Shown here piece by piece: positions 1-5,728 of a stretch of 6,992 bases of DNA (the first letter of the stretch is position 1; the number at the start of each line of letters is the position of its first letter). The notes under the pieces were generated by a model. The model worked only from the letters and a program-made list of their open reading frames with translations, ran no database searches and was not told the DNA's origin. Source of the DNA: JANYCG01 sp031418395. Lineage in GTDB: Bacteria > Pseudomonadota > Gammaproteobacteria > Burkholderiales > Burkholderiaceae_C. The stretch is from positions 1-6,992 of the forward strand of contig JANOXL010000115.1 of the NCBI GenBank assembly GCA_031418395.1, in the 5' to 3' direction. Both the position numbers and the translations under genes were made by a program.

Positions 1-516
1 CACGCCGCTTACCGTGGCGATGACCAGCGGGTTTTTCACCAACTCGCGGCCCAGATGCAATTGGGCGTGGCGGGCCATCGGCCAGACGGCGGCGATATTG
101 AAGACGGGCACGCAAAAGCCGATCAAAATGGCGATCAGCGAGAGGCCTTCTGGCCCAGCCAGACGCTCGGCCAAGGCCAAAGCGACAAAGGAATTGAAGC
201 GAAACCCGATCTGCGCCGCCGCCGCGTGCTGGCGCGGGTCGATATGCGATTTGAACCACGGCAGATGGGGCAACACGTAAGCCAAGCCGATGCCGATGGC
301 CGCCAGCGCCCAACCGGCCGCGATCAAGCCAGACGCTGCGCCCAGGTGCAGCGGGGTCTTCATGATCGAGTGAAACAGCAGCACCGGGAACAAAAAATAA
401 TAGACCAGGGACTCGACTTTTTCCCACACCGAGCGGTTCAGCGGGGTGGTGCGGCAGACAAGATACCCCAGGAGAATCAGGGAAAAATCGGGGAAGAGTA
501 GTTGAAAGAAGTTCAC
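1..516 (-). CDS. AEC-family (auxin efflux carrier) transporter, 5' part, runs off the left edge
   Basis: Reading the minus strand from a GTG at 516-514 gives 172 uninterrupted codons to the edge; the C-terminal part lies outside. The start MNFFQLLFPDFSLILLGY, then TPLNRSVWEKVESLVYYFLFPVLLF, matches the N-terminal half of AEC permeases as I know them. The family are inner-membrane secondary transporters of small organic anions (malate and malonate carriers are known members). Hydrophobic segments lie near residues 5-20, 36-52, 60-82 and 124-146. The RFNSF stretch (residues 106-110), followed by a hydrophobic segment ending CVPVFNIAAVWPMARH (135-150), is also family-like. GTG is chosen because homologues start at this point; the only ribosome-binding hint is GCAGG directly against it. 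The gene is divergent from the solute-binding protein gene, with the hairpin element between them. Substrate cannot be told from sequence. Confidence 0.9.
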   Translation of the reverse strand, partial: MNFFQLLFPDFSLILLGYLVCRTTPLNRSVWEKVESLVYYFLFPVLLFHSIMKTPLHLGAASGLIAAGWALAAIGIGLAYVLPHLPWFKSHIDPRQHAAAAQIGFRFNSFVALALAERLAGPEGLSLIAILIGFCVPVFNIAAVWPMARHAQLHLGRELVKNPLVIATVSGV

Positions 517-527
517 CCTGCGAGAAT

Positions 528-630
528 ATTCGATTTCCAGATCGACGCAACAGTGCGTTGCGCCTCCTAGCCGTGCTGAAGCACTGTCTTCGTCGGCGCG
601 CCTTCTTTCGCGCCGATCTGGAAATCGAAT
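528..630 (+). mobile_element. 103-nt hairpin element, copy 1 (conserved core, covarying inverted arms)
   Basis: Perfect 17-bp inverted arms at 528-544 (ATTCGATTTCCAGATCG) and 614-630 enclose a core at 556-603 that is 45/48 identical to copy 2 at 2604-2651. After the arms comes one A/C mismatch, then CGC/GCG pairing (546-548 with 610-612). Within the core, GCGCC (560-564) can pair with GGCGC (595-599), and GTGC (573-576) with GCAC (581-584), closing a TGAA tetraloop. The loops between, TCCTAGCC (565-572) and TGTCTTCGTC (585-594), are conserved. The flanks are AGAAT (523-527) and TGAAT (631-635), a 4-of-5 direct repeat compatible with a target duplication. It occupies the divergent region between the AEC gene and tctC, so it cannot be a simple gene-end terminator. 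I see no coding capacity. It could be a MITE-like element, a structured RNA, or both; the mobile label is an inference. Confidence 0.75.
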
Positions 631-653
631 TGAATCTTTTCGGAGCCGTTCCA

Positions 654-1616
654 ATGAAATGCAAAACCTTCCTTTTACTCACCGTTCTGGCCGCAGCGAC
701 CAGTGCAGTCGCCCAAAACTACCCCAACAAAGTCATCCGGTTGCAAGTGCCTTTTGCACCGGGCGGCACGACGGACATCGTCGCCCGCGTGATCGCCGAA
801 CCCTTGGGCAAAGCGCTCGGGCAGACCGTGATTGTTGAAAACAAGGCCGGTGGTGGCGGTGTGATTGGCGCAACTGAGACCGCACGCGCCACGGCAGACG
901 GGTATTCGCTGGCGATGGCCACCGTCTCTACCACGGCGGCAAATCCGGCCATCAACCCCAAAATCCCCTACAACCCGGTAACGGATTTCACGCCCATCAT
1001 CAACATTGCGGCCACGCCCAACGTGATCGCGGTTCACCCCGGTTTCCCGGCGAAAGATTACAAGGGTTTCATGGCCGAGCTGAAAAAATCACCTGGCAAA
1101 TATTCCTACGCCTCCTCAGGCACGGGCGGCATTGGCCACTTGCAAACCGAGCTGTTCAAAAATCTTGCCGGCGTGTTTGTCACCCACATTCCGTACCGTG
1201 GCGCTGGCCCGGCGCTGAACGACACGGTGGCTGGGCAAGTGCCCATCATCTTTGACAACATACCCTCCGCGCTGCCCTTTATCAAAGACAACCGCTTGGT
1301 GCCCATGGTCGTCGCTGCGCCGCAGCGCCTGGCGCAATTGCCCAATGTGCCGACCTTCAAGGAAGTCGGCCTGGAACCGGTGAACCGCATGGCCTACTAC
1401 GGTATTTGGGGCCCCAAAGGTCTGCCCAAAGACGTGGTGGACAAAGTCAACGCCGCTGTGAAAAAAGCGCTGGAGGATCCGGCCGTCAGAAGGCGCATTG
1501 AAGACACCGGCTCCATCGTGATTGGCAACACACCCGATGAGTTTGCGGCGCAGATCAAGGCCGAGTTTGAGGTCTACAAAAAGGTGGTGGACACGTCCAA
1601 ACTCAAAATCGATTGA
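654..1616 (+). CDS. Bug/TctC-family tripartite tricarboxylate transporter substrate-binding protein
   Basis: The 320-residue product is a periplasmic solute-binding protein of the Bug (Bordetella uptake gene)/TctC family. These bind carboxylates or other small organic ligands, sometimes with TctA/TctB membrane partners. A signal peptide is visible: MKCK, a hydrophobic stretch LLLTVLAAATSAVA, and a likely cut after AVA before QNYPNK. Then come the family landmarks PFAPGGTTDIVARVIAEPL, the VENKAGGGGVIGA loop, ADGYSLAMATVST, SYASSGTGGIGHLQTELF and HIPYRGAGPALNDTVAGQV. Length is normal for the family. The ATG at 654 is preferred to the upstream in-frame start at 558, because 558-653 lies in the hairpin element and GGAG (642-645) sits 8 nt before this ATG. 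No tctA or tctB is visible, as is common for orphan Bug proteins. The ligand is not deducible. Confidence 0.95.
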   Translation: MKCKTFLLLTVLAAATSAVAQNYPNKVIRLQVPFAPGGTTDIVARVIAEPLGKALGQTVIVENKAGGGGVIGATETARATADGYSLAMATVSTTAANPAINPKIPYNPVTDFTPIINIAATPNVIAVHPGFPAKDYKGFMAELKKSPGKYSYASSGTGGIGHLQTELFKNLAGVFVTHIPYRGAGPALNDTVAGQVPIIFDNIPSALPFIKDNRLVPMVVAAPQRLAQLPNVPTFKEVGLEPVNRMAYYGIWGPKGLPKDVVDKVNAAVKKALEDPAVRRRIEDTGSIVIGNTPDEFAAQIKAEFEVYKKVVDTSKLKID

Positions 1617-1625
1617 GCACGGGCC

Positions 1626-2576
1626 GTGCAGCGCACACCGAAAGTCGACAAAATTTTGGGAGAGGCGCCCGGCGGGGTTTTGCCTGAGCCGTCGATTGAC
1701 ACCTTCGTGGACGCCTTGTGGCTCGAAGACGGGCTTTCCAAAAACACGCTGGCCGCCTACCGGCGTGACCTGACCCTGTTTGCCCAATGGCTGGCGACAC
1801 GTAGCAGCAGTTTGTCTGCGGTGGCCGAAGCCGATCTACAGGCTTACTTCTCAGCGCGGCACGAAGGCAGCAAGGCCACCACCGCGAACCGGCGGCTCAC
1901 GGTGTTCAAGCGGTATTTCCGCTGGGCGCTGCGCGAGCGACTCGCCACCAGCGACCCCACGCTCAAGTTGCAGCCCGCCAAACAGGCGCTGCGCACACCC
2001 GCCACACTGACGGAGGCGCAGGTCGAGGCGCTCCTGGCCGCGCCCGATCTCGCCGCAGGCATCGGCATACGCGACCGCGCGATGATCGAACTGATGTATG
2101 CCAGCGGACTGCGCGTGAGTGAGTTGGTCTCGCTCAAAGTACTCAATGTGAGTCTCTCGGACAACGTGCTGCGCGTGTTCGGCAAAGGCAACAAGGAGCG
2201 CCTGATCCCGTTTGGCGAAGTGGCCAACCAGTGGCTGCGCATTTACCTTGCGCAAATCCGCCCGGCCATGGTGGCCGGGCGTCAGACGGAAGACCTGTTC
2301 GTCACCAACCGGGGCACCAAACCCGGCACCGCGATGAGCCGTGTCATGTTCTGGATGATCATCAAAAAATACGCGCTGATGGTTGGCATCACCAGCAAAC
2401 TCTCCCCGCACACATTGCGCCACGCCTTCGCCACGCATTTGCTCAACCACGGGGCCGACCTGCGTGCGGTGCAGATGCTGCTGGGGCATGCGGATATTTC
2501 AACCACAACGATTTATACGCATGTGGCGCGTGAGCGGCTGAAGTCCATTCACGCGCAGCATCACCCGCGCGGCTGA
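1626..2576 (+). CDS. xerD: Tyrosine recombinase XerD
   Basis: XerD acts with XerC at the dif site to resolve chromosome dimers at division. The 316-residue product has an N-terminal SAM-like DNA-binding domain (about 24-108, containing WLEDGLSKNTLAAYRRDL) and a C-terminal catalytic domain. The catalytic set is complete: R163 (SGLRVSE), K187 (FGKGNKERLIPFG), H262 and R265 (SPHTLRHAFATH), H288 (LLGHAD) and the nucleophile Y297 (TTIYTH). The tail ERLKSIHAQHHPRG is XerD-like rather than XerC-like. The GTG at 1626, 9 bp after the tctC stop, gives a slightly long N-terminus and has no strong ribosome-binding site; a TTG at 1680 behind GGGAGAGG (1658-1665, 14 nt away) is a possible alternative. The final A of the TGA stop is also the first base of hairpin element copy 2. 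Confidence 0.95.
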   Translation: MQRTPKVDKILGEAPGGVLPEPSIDTFVDALWLEDGLSKNTLAAYRRDLTLFAQWLATRSSSLSAVAEADLQAYFSARHEGSKATTANRRLTVFKRYFRWALRERLATSDPTLKLQPAKQALRTPATLTEAQVEALLAAPDLAAGIGIRDRAMIELMYASGLRVSELVSLKVLNVSLSDNVLRVFGKGNKERLIPFGEVANQWLRIYLAQIRPAMVAGRQTEDLFVTNRGTKPGTAMSRVMFWMIIKKYALMVGITSKLSPHTLRHAFATHLLNHGADLRAVQMLLGHADISTTTIYTHVARERLKSIHAQHHPRG

Positions 2577-2683
2577 TTCCGTATTCAAATCATCCGTGCA
2601 GGTCGTTGCGCCTCCTAGCCGTGCGAAAGCACTGTCGTCGTCGGCGCGCCTACTTCACGAATGATTTGAATACGGAATGGCTG
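2571..2683. repeat. Putative 5-bp target-site duplication GGCTG flanking element copy 2
   Basis: GGCTG at 2571-2575 directly abuts the left end of the 103-nt element, and GGCTG at 2679-2683 directly abuts its right end. A perfect 5-bp match at fixed positions is expected by chance about once in a thousand. The weaker 4-of-5 match around copy 1 (AGAAT 523-527, TGAAT 631-635) fits the same duplication length. The duplication reading is an inference. A difficulty is that removing the element plus one GGCTG leaves neither convergent gene with its present stop codon. Confidence 0.5.
2576..2678 (+). mobile_element. 103-nt hairpin element, copy 2 (overlaps the ends of two convergent genes)
   Basis: Perfect 18-bp arms at 2576-2593 (ATTCCGTATTCAAATCAT) and 2661-2678 are followed inward by a C/A mismatch and CGTG/CACG pairing (2595-2598 with 2656-2659). 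The core 2604-2651 matches copy 1 at 45/48 positions. The inner stem is GCGCC (2608-2612) with GGCGC (2643-2647); the apical stem is GTGC (2621-2624) with GCAC (2629-2632) around a GAAA (GNRA-type) tetraloop. Two of the three core differences fall in that tetraloop. Total length and the distances from core to both outer ends equal those of copy 1, and orientation is the same. The left end supplies the last base of the xerD stop codon; the right arm encodes the last seven residues (IPYSNHS) and stop of the DUF455 gene. No T-tract follows the hairpin on either strand, arguing against a standard intrinsic terminator. Confidence 0.75.
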
Positions 2684-3584
2684 CTGTCAATGCAGCCAAT
2701 TCATCGTCGCTGAAGCCAGCCAATCGCCGTGCCGCGTCATTGAAAGGCGGGCGAAGTTTGGGGGCCTTGTAGCGCTCTGTCAAAGCGGCGTAATGGCGCA
2801 CCGGGGCCAGCCCGTCACGTTCACACAGCCAGCGGTACCAGTGGTTGCCAATCGCCACATGGCCCACTTCGTCGCGCAGGATGATGTAGAGAATCTCCAC
2901 CGCGCGCAGCGCATCTGGCGTGCCCACCTGGCGCAGTTTGGCCTGGATTTGCGGCGTGGCGTCGAGCCCGCGCGCCTCCAGCGTGCGCGGCACCAGCGCC
3001 ATGCGGGCGACCACGTCGTGCGCGGTCTTGTCACACATCTCCCACAGACCGTCGTGGGCCGGAAAGTCGCCGTAGTCCCAGCGTGGCGAAGGCTGGCCGC
3101 TCGCGTCGAACGTCGAATCCATGCCGCGCAAATGCTCCCGCAAAAGGGTGAAGTGGTACGCCTCCTCGCGCGCCACCTTCGCCCAATCTCGGTAAAACTG
3201 ATCCGGCAGGCCATCAAAGCGCCACACCGCGTCCAGCGCCAGGTTGATGGCGTTGAACTCGATGTGGCAGATCGAATGAATCAACGCCGCACGCCCTTCC
3301 AGTGTGGACGGCGCACGGCGCGGCACTTTGGCGGGGTGCAGCAGCTCAGGTCGGGCGGGGCGGCCTGGGATGACCAGTGTGTTGTTTTGAAGGTGCGAAT
3401 TAGCGCTGCCCAAATGCAATGGTGACGGCGAAGCTAAGGGCAAAGTAAGAGGCAAATTCGACACTGATCCGATGGTTTGGGTGAGGTTGGCCTTTTTGCG
3501 TGGCTCTGCTTCACACAGGGCTTGCCACGCCAAAAATCTCAAATTGGCGGGATTTAAATCGTTCAAAGGTGGGTCAGATTCCAT
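2655..3584 (-). CDS. DUF455 ferritin-like domain protein
   Basis: The 309-residue product is recognised as a DUF455 protein, a ferritin-like four-helix family thought to bind a metal pair; its reaction is not established. Candidate ligands are E109 (ICHIEFNAINLALDA), E141 and H144 (AREEAYHF), E230 (AVEILYIILRD), and E239 and H242 (RDEVGHVAIGNHWY). PGRPARPELLHPAKVPRR near residue 73 and RWDYGDFPAHDGLWEM near 168 are typical. The ATG at 3584 is preferred over the in-frame TTG at 3599, which would add only MKIHP; neither has a clear ribosome-binding site. Residues about 38-70 form a Leu/Ser/Pro/Asn-rich linker that looks longer than usual. The last seven residues and stop are encoded by the arm of hairpin element copy 2, so the native C-terminus may have been replaced. 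Confidence 0.92.
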   Translation of the reverse strand: MESDPPLNDLNPANLRFLAWQALCEAEPRKKANLTQTIGSVSNLPLTLPLASPSPLHLGSANSHLQNNTLVIPGRPARPELLHPAKVPRRAPSTLEGRAALIHSICHIEFNAINLALDAVWRFDGLPDQFYRDWAKVAREEAYHFTLLREHLRGMDSTFDASGQPSPRWDYGDFPAHDGLWEMCDKTAHDVVARMALVPRTLEARGLDATPQIQAKLRQVGTPDALRAVEILYIILRDEVGHVAIGNHWYRWLCERDGLAPVRHYAALTERYKAPKLRPPFNDAARRLAGFSDDELAALTAAIPYSNHS

Positions 3585-3587
3585 GGG

Positions 3588-3613
3588 GTGAATTTTCAAC
3601 GTGAATTTTCACA
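3588..3613. promoter_or_regulatory. Tandem 13-bp direct repeat between divergent genes, possible operator
   Basis: GTGAATTTTCA occurs twice in exact tandem (3588-3598 and 3601-3611, period 13 bp). Each unit is itself nearly palindromic (TGAA-TT-TTCA). The pair lies just outside the start codon of the minus-strand DUF455 gene and about 40 bp before the ATG of the plus-strand lipoprotein gene, where a shared operator could sit. The 13-bp spacing is not a whole helical turn, which weakens the operator reading. I see no convincing -35/-10 pair in this short intergenic region. Confidence 0.35.
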
Positions 3614-3649
3614 TTGGCCTGGATTGGGGCAAATGTTAAAGTGGACGGT

Positions 3650-5089
3650 ATGGATAGCCCTAACACCCTGTTGCGCATTGCGGAGTTGAAGCGTTTGAAG
3701 TGTTGGCTATTGGCTTTGGCGACCGTTGGCTGGCTCACGGCCTGCGGTGGTGGTGCCTCTTCCCCCTTGGGCGGGAGTAACGCTACAGCCGAAGCTTCGG
3801 CACCCGTCCAACTTTCAGGGTCAGTCGTAAAAGGGCCGGTTTCGGGTTCCAAAGTGTGTGTCTATGAAATGCTCAGTTCAGGCAAAGGCAAGCTATTGGC
3901 TTGTACGACGTCAATTGCTGATGGCACTTATTCTTTAATCGTTCCCTATGAAGGCGATGTCGTCGTCGAAGCAACCGGCGGTACCTACACCGATGAGGCA
4001 ACGGGTGCCACTGGCGTGTCCCTTGACGCCCCGCTTGTCAGCGCCGCCAGGGTTGGCAGGGGTTCCAATACGCTTCACGCAACACCGTTAACGGCCTTGG
4101 CTTTTGGTCAGTCCTTGGGGGAAGATGGCTTCAATATTGCCGCATTTAGAGCGAAGGCTGCGCAGATCCGCGACGCATTTGGGCTGCCTGCGGATGCAGA
4201 CTTGAATACTACTTTGCCTGACGTCCGTCCAGGTTTTACCAATCCCTATGGCGAGGCTCTGCGTGCGATTAGCAAGATGCTTGGTATGGGCGCGACTTTG
4301 TCGGGCGTGGTTGGCAACTCCGACCTGATGGCACTGAAAAAGGCTTATCAACAAGCTCGACTTTGTTTGCCTTCGGTACCCATTCCCGCAAAAGCTGCCA
4401 TGGCGGCGGCCTTAACCCCGGGCGAGGTGAAGATTGTCGGAGGCGGGGTCAATATCGATGGTGCAATATTTACCGTGACCAGCCCTGACCCCGCTTGGCG
4501 CGCTTTGTTGGCGGAGTCAGAAACGCCGATGGGTTGCAGTGTGACCACCAATACCCCTGACTTGGTAGTTTTAAGCTGCCCCCAGCCTGCCCTGCAGGGT
4601 AATTTGACATTGACTGCCGGGACTTCGCAGAGCCAATCACCCATGCCAACAGCATTGCCCACGGGCGGCGTACTGGCGCTGGGTGGGGATATTCAGGTAC
4701 TGGGTGGCCTGACAGTGGGTGGTAATCTCACAATTTCAGCAGACACTTTTCTCAACGGCGGGGCAATACTTATCGGACAAGGTGGCACCTTGACACTTGG
4801 CGGCTTGGCAGGATCGTCGGGGACAGGGACACCTGCTGTGGATTTGGGGCAAATTAACTTTCAACGCAACGGCAGCATTATTGTGGGCACCCCACCTCTT
4901 TCAAATATTTGTTTGAGCGGCACGTGCCAAGTTTGCCCACTCAGCCTCAACGGCGGCCAGTGCGGCGGCGGAATTCCTAGCTGGCCCAGTGAAGGTGTCT
5001 TCTCGGTAACTGCGGGTGTCTTCTCGGTCACTGCGGGGCCGTCGTGTGGGTCTTCAGTCTTGACCCCCAAGGGTGTATTGGTCAATTAG
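3650..5089 (+). CDS. Putative lipoprotein with carboxypeptidase-regulatory-like domain and glycine-rich, Cys-containing C-terminus
   Basis: I do not recognise this 479-residue protein as a named family. A lipoprotein signal is clear: basic ELKRLK, hydrophobic CWLLALATVGWLTA, then lipobox LTAC with the lipidated Cys at residue 32, followed by GGG, so it is probably membrane-anchored. Residues about 54-120 (VQLSGSVVKGPVSGSKVCVY...DGTYSLIVP...GGTYTDEATGA) resemble the surface-protein beta-sandwich of carboxypeptidase-regulatory type. A helical middle follows (about 155-240, TLHATPLTALAFGQSL onward). Residues about 338-390 repeat short hydrophobic strands with GG turns (GGVLALGGDIQVLGGLTVGGNLTI), suggesting a beta-helix or beta-roll. 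The tail has Cys at 421, 426, 429, 438 and 466, and a duplicated GVFSVTA heptapeptide. The ATG at 3650 is preferred over an in-frame TTG at 3614; the ribosome-binding site is weak. A surface or adhesive role is inference only. Confidence 0.8.
   Translation: MDSPNTLLRIAELKRLKCWLLALATVGWLTACGGGASSPLGGSNATAEASAPVQLSGSVVKGPVSGSKVCVYEMLSSGKGKLLACTTSIADGTYSLIVPYEGDVVVEATGGTYTDEATGATGVSLDAPLVSAARVGRGSNTLHATPLTALAFGQSLGEDGFNIAAFRAKAAQIRDAFGLPADADLNTTLPDVRPGFTNPYGEALRAISKMLGMGATLSGVVGNSDLMALKKAYQQARLCLPSVPIPAKAAMAAALTPGEVKIVGGGVNIDGAIFTVTSPDPAWRALLAESETPMGCSVTTNTPDLVVLSCPQPALQGNLTLTAGTSQSQSPMPTALPTGGVLALGGDIQVLGGLTVGGNLTISADTFLNGGAILIGQGGTLTLGGLAGSSGTGTPAVDLGQINFQRNGSIIVGTPPLSNICLSGTCQVCPLSLNGGQCGGGIPSWPSEGVFSVTAGVFSVTAGPSCGSSVLTPKGVLVN
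4994..5035 (+). repeat. Tandem duplication of 21 bp inside the lipoprotein gene
   Basis: Two head-to-tail 21-bp units (4994-5014 and 5015-5035) differ at one base (GGTAACT versus GGTCACT). They keep frame and encode GVFSVTA twice near the C-terminus. The near identity points to a recent slippage duplication. Confidence 0.9.
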
Positions 5090-5203
5090 GTCGAGTCGCC
5101 TGCGCACTTTGAGCCCGTATCGCAAACTTGAGTGGTATTGTGTTGTCGCCGCTCAGTTGACGGCCTTTTACAATCGTCCCAACAACACAACCGGGACACC
5201 TCC

Positions 5204-5728
5204 ATGGCAATCTACGAACTCGACGGCGTCGCCCCCACCATCGGCAAAGACGTCTACATCGCCGACACTGCACAGGTAATGGGTGACGTAGTGCTGGGTG
5301 AGGGCGCGAGTGTGTGGTTTGGCGCGATCGCGCGGGGGGATTCGGAGAAGATCACGATCGGGCGCGGCAGTAATGTGCAGGATGGCACGGTGTTACATGC
5401 CGACGCTGGAAAACCCTTGATGATTGGCGACAACGTGAGTATCGGCCACATGGTCATGTTGCACGGTTGTACCATCGGAGATGGCAGCTTGATTGGAATT
5501 GGTGCTATCGTTTTGAATGACGCGAAGATCGGTAAAAACTGCATCGTCGGCGCCAACTCGCTGGTGACCGAGGGCAAAGAATTCCCCGATGGCTCGATGA
5601 TCATGGGCAGCCCGGCCAAGCTGGTGCGCCAACTCGCGCCGGAGCAAATCGCGGGTCTGTCCGGCATCAGCGGGCATTACGTGGCTAACGGCAAACGCTT
5701 CCGGGCGGGTTTGAAAAAAATCGGCTGA
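5204..5728 (+). CDS. Gamma-class carbonic anhydrase family protein (YrdA-like, left-handed beta-helix)
   Basis: The 174-residue product is a trimeric left-handed beta-helix hexapeptide-repeat protein of the gamma carbonic anhydrase/YrdA group, expected to bind zinc and possibly hydrate CO2; many members have weak or untested activity. The three His ligands are in family spacing: H65 (TVLHADAG), H82 (IGHMVM) and H87 (LHGCTIGDG). The RGD at 44-46 and Q59-D60 (SNVQDGTVLH) are conserved. Hexapeptide turns run from about residue 12 to 138 (for example IGDNVS, IGDGSL, IGIGAI, IGKNCI, VGANSL), followed by a C-terminal helix. The ATG at 5204 is preferred over an upstream in-frame GTG at 5132 because homologues start MAIYELDG; GGGA at 5193-5196 is a weak ribosome-binding site. 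It is followed without a gap by a mini-ORF and then hslO, suggesting one operon. Confidence 0.95.
   Translation: MAIYELDGVAPTIGKDVYIADTAQVMGDVVLGEGASVWFGAIARGDSEKITIGRGSNVQDGTVLHADAGKPLMIGDNVSIGHMVMLHGCTIGDGSLIGIGAIVLNDAKIGKNCIVGANSLVTEGKEFPDGSMIMGSPAKLVRQLAPEQIAGLSGISGHYVANGKRFRAGLKKIG

Noticed and set aside
14..501. Plus-strand open frames over the left edge
   Set aside because: They are antisense shadows of the AEC transporter, whose minus-strand frame gives a coherent membrane protein.
558..653. N-terminal extension of the tctC reading frame starting inside the hairpin element
   Set aside because: The extension has no signal-peptide logic and is translated hairpin sequence; the ATG at 654 has GGAG upstream and begins a normal signal peptide.
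1116..1787. A 223-codon minus-strand frame across tctC and the start of xerD
   Set aside because: It is antisense to two well-recognised genes and its product resembles no family; GC-rich DNA gives such frames often.
1626..2576. XerD as an integrase of an integron or genomic island, with the hairpins as attC sites
   Set aside because: The protein is canonical housekeeping XerD, and the elements lack attC-type RYYYAAC/GTTRRRY boxes at their ends; the variable-stem resemblance to attC is only superficial.
2576..2678. Copy 2 as an ordinary bidirectional Rho-independent terminator
   Set aside because: No T-tract follows the stem on either strand, the loop is long and conserved, and copy 1 sits between divergent genes where a terminator makes little sense.
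5143..5174. Promoter before the carbonic anhydrase gene (TTGTCG with TACAAT at 5169-5174)
   Set aside because: TACAAT is a fair -10, but the only -35-like words are 20 bp away or, for TTGACG, just 6-7 bp away; spacing does not fit.
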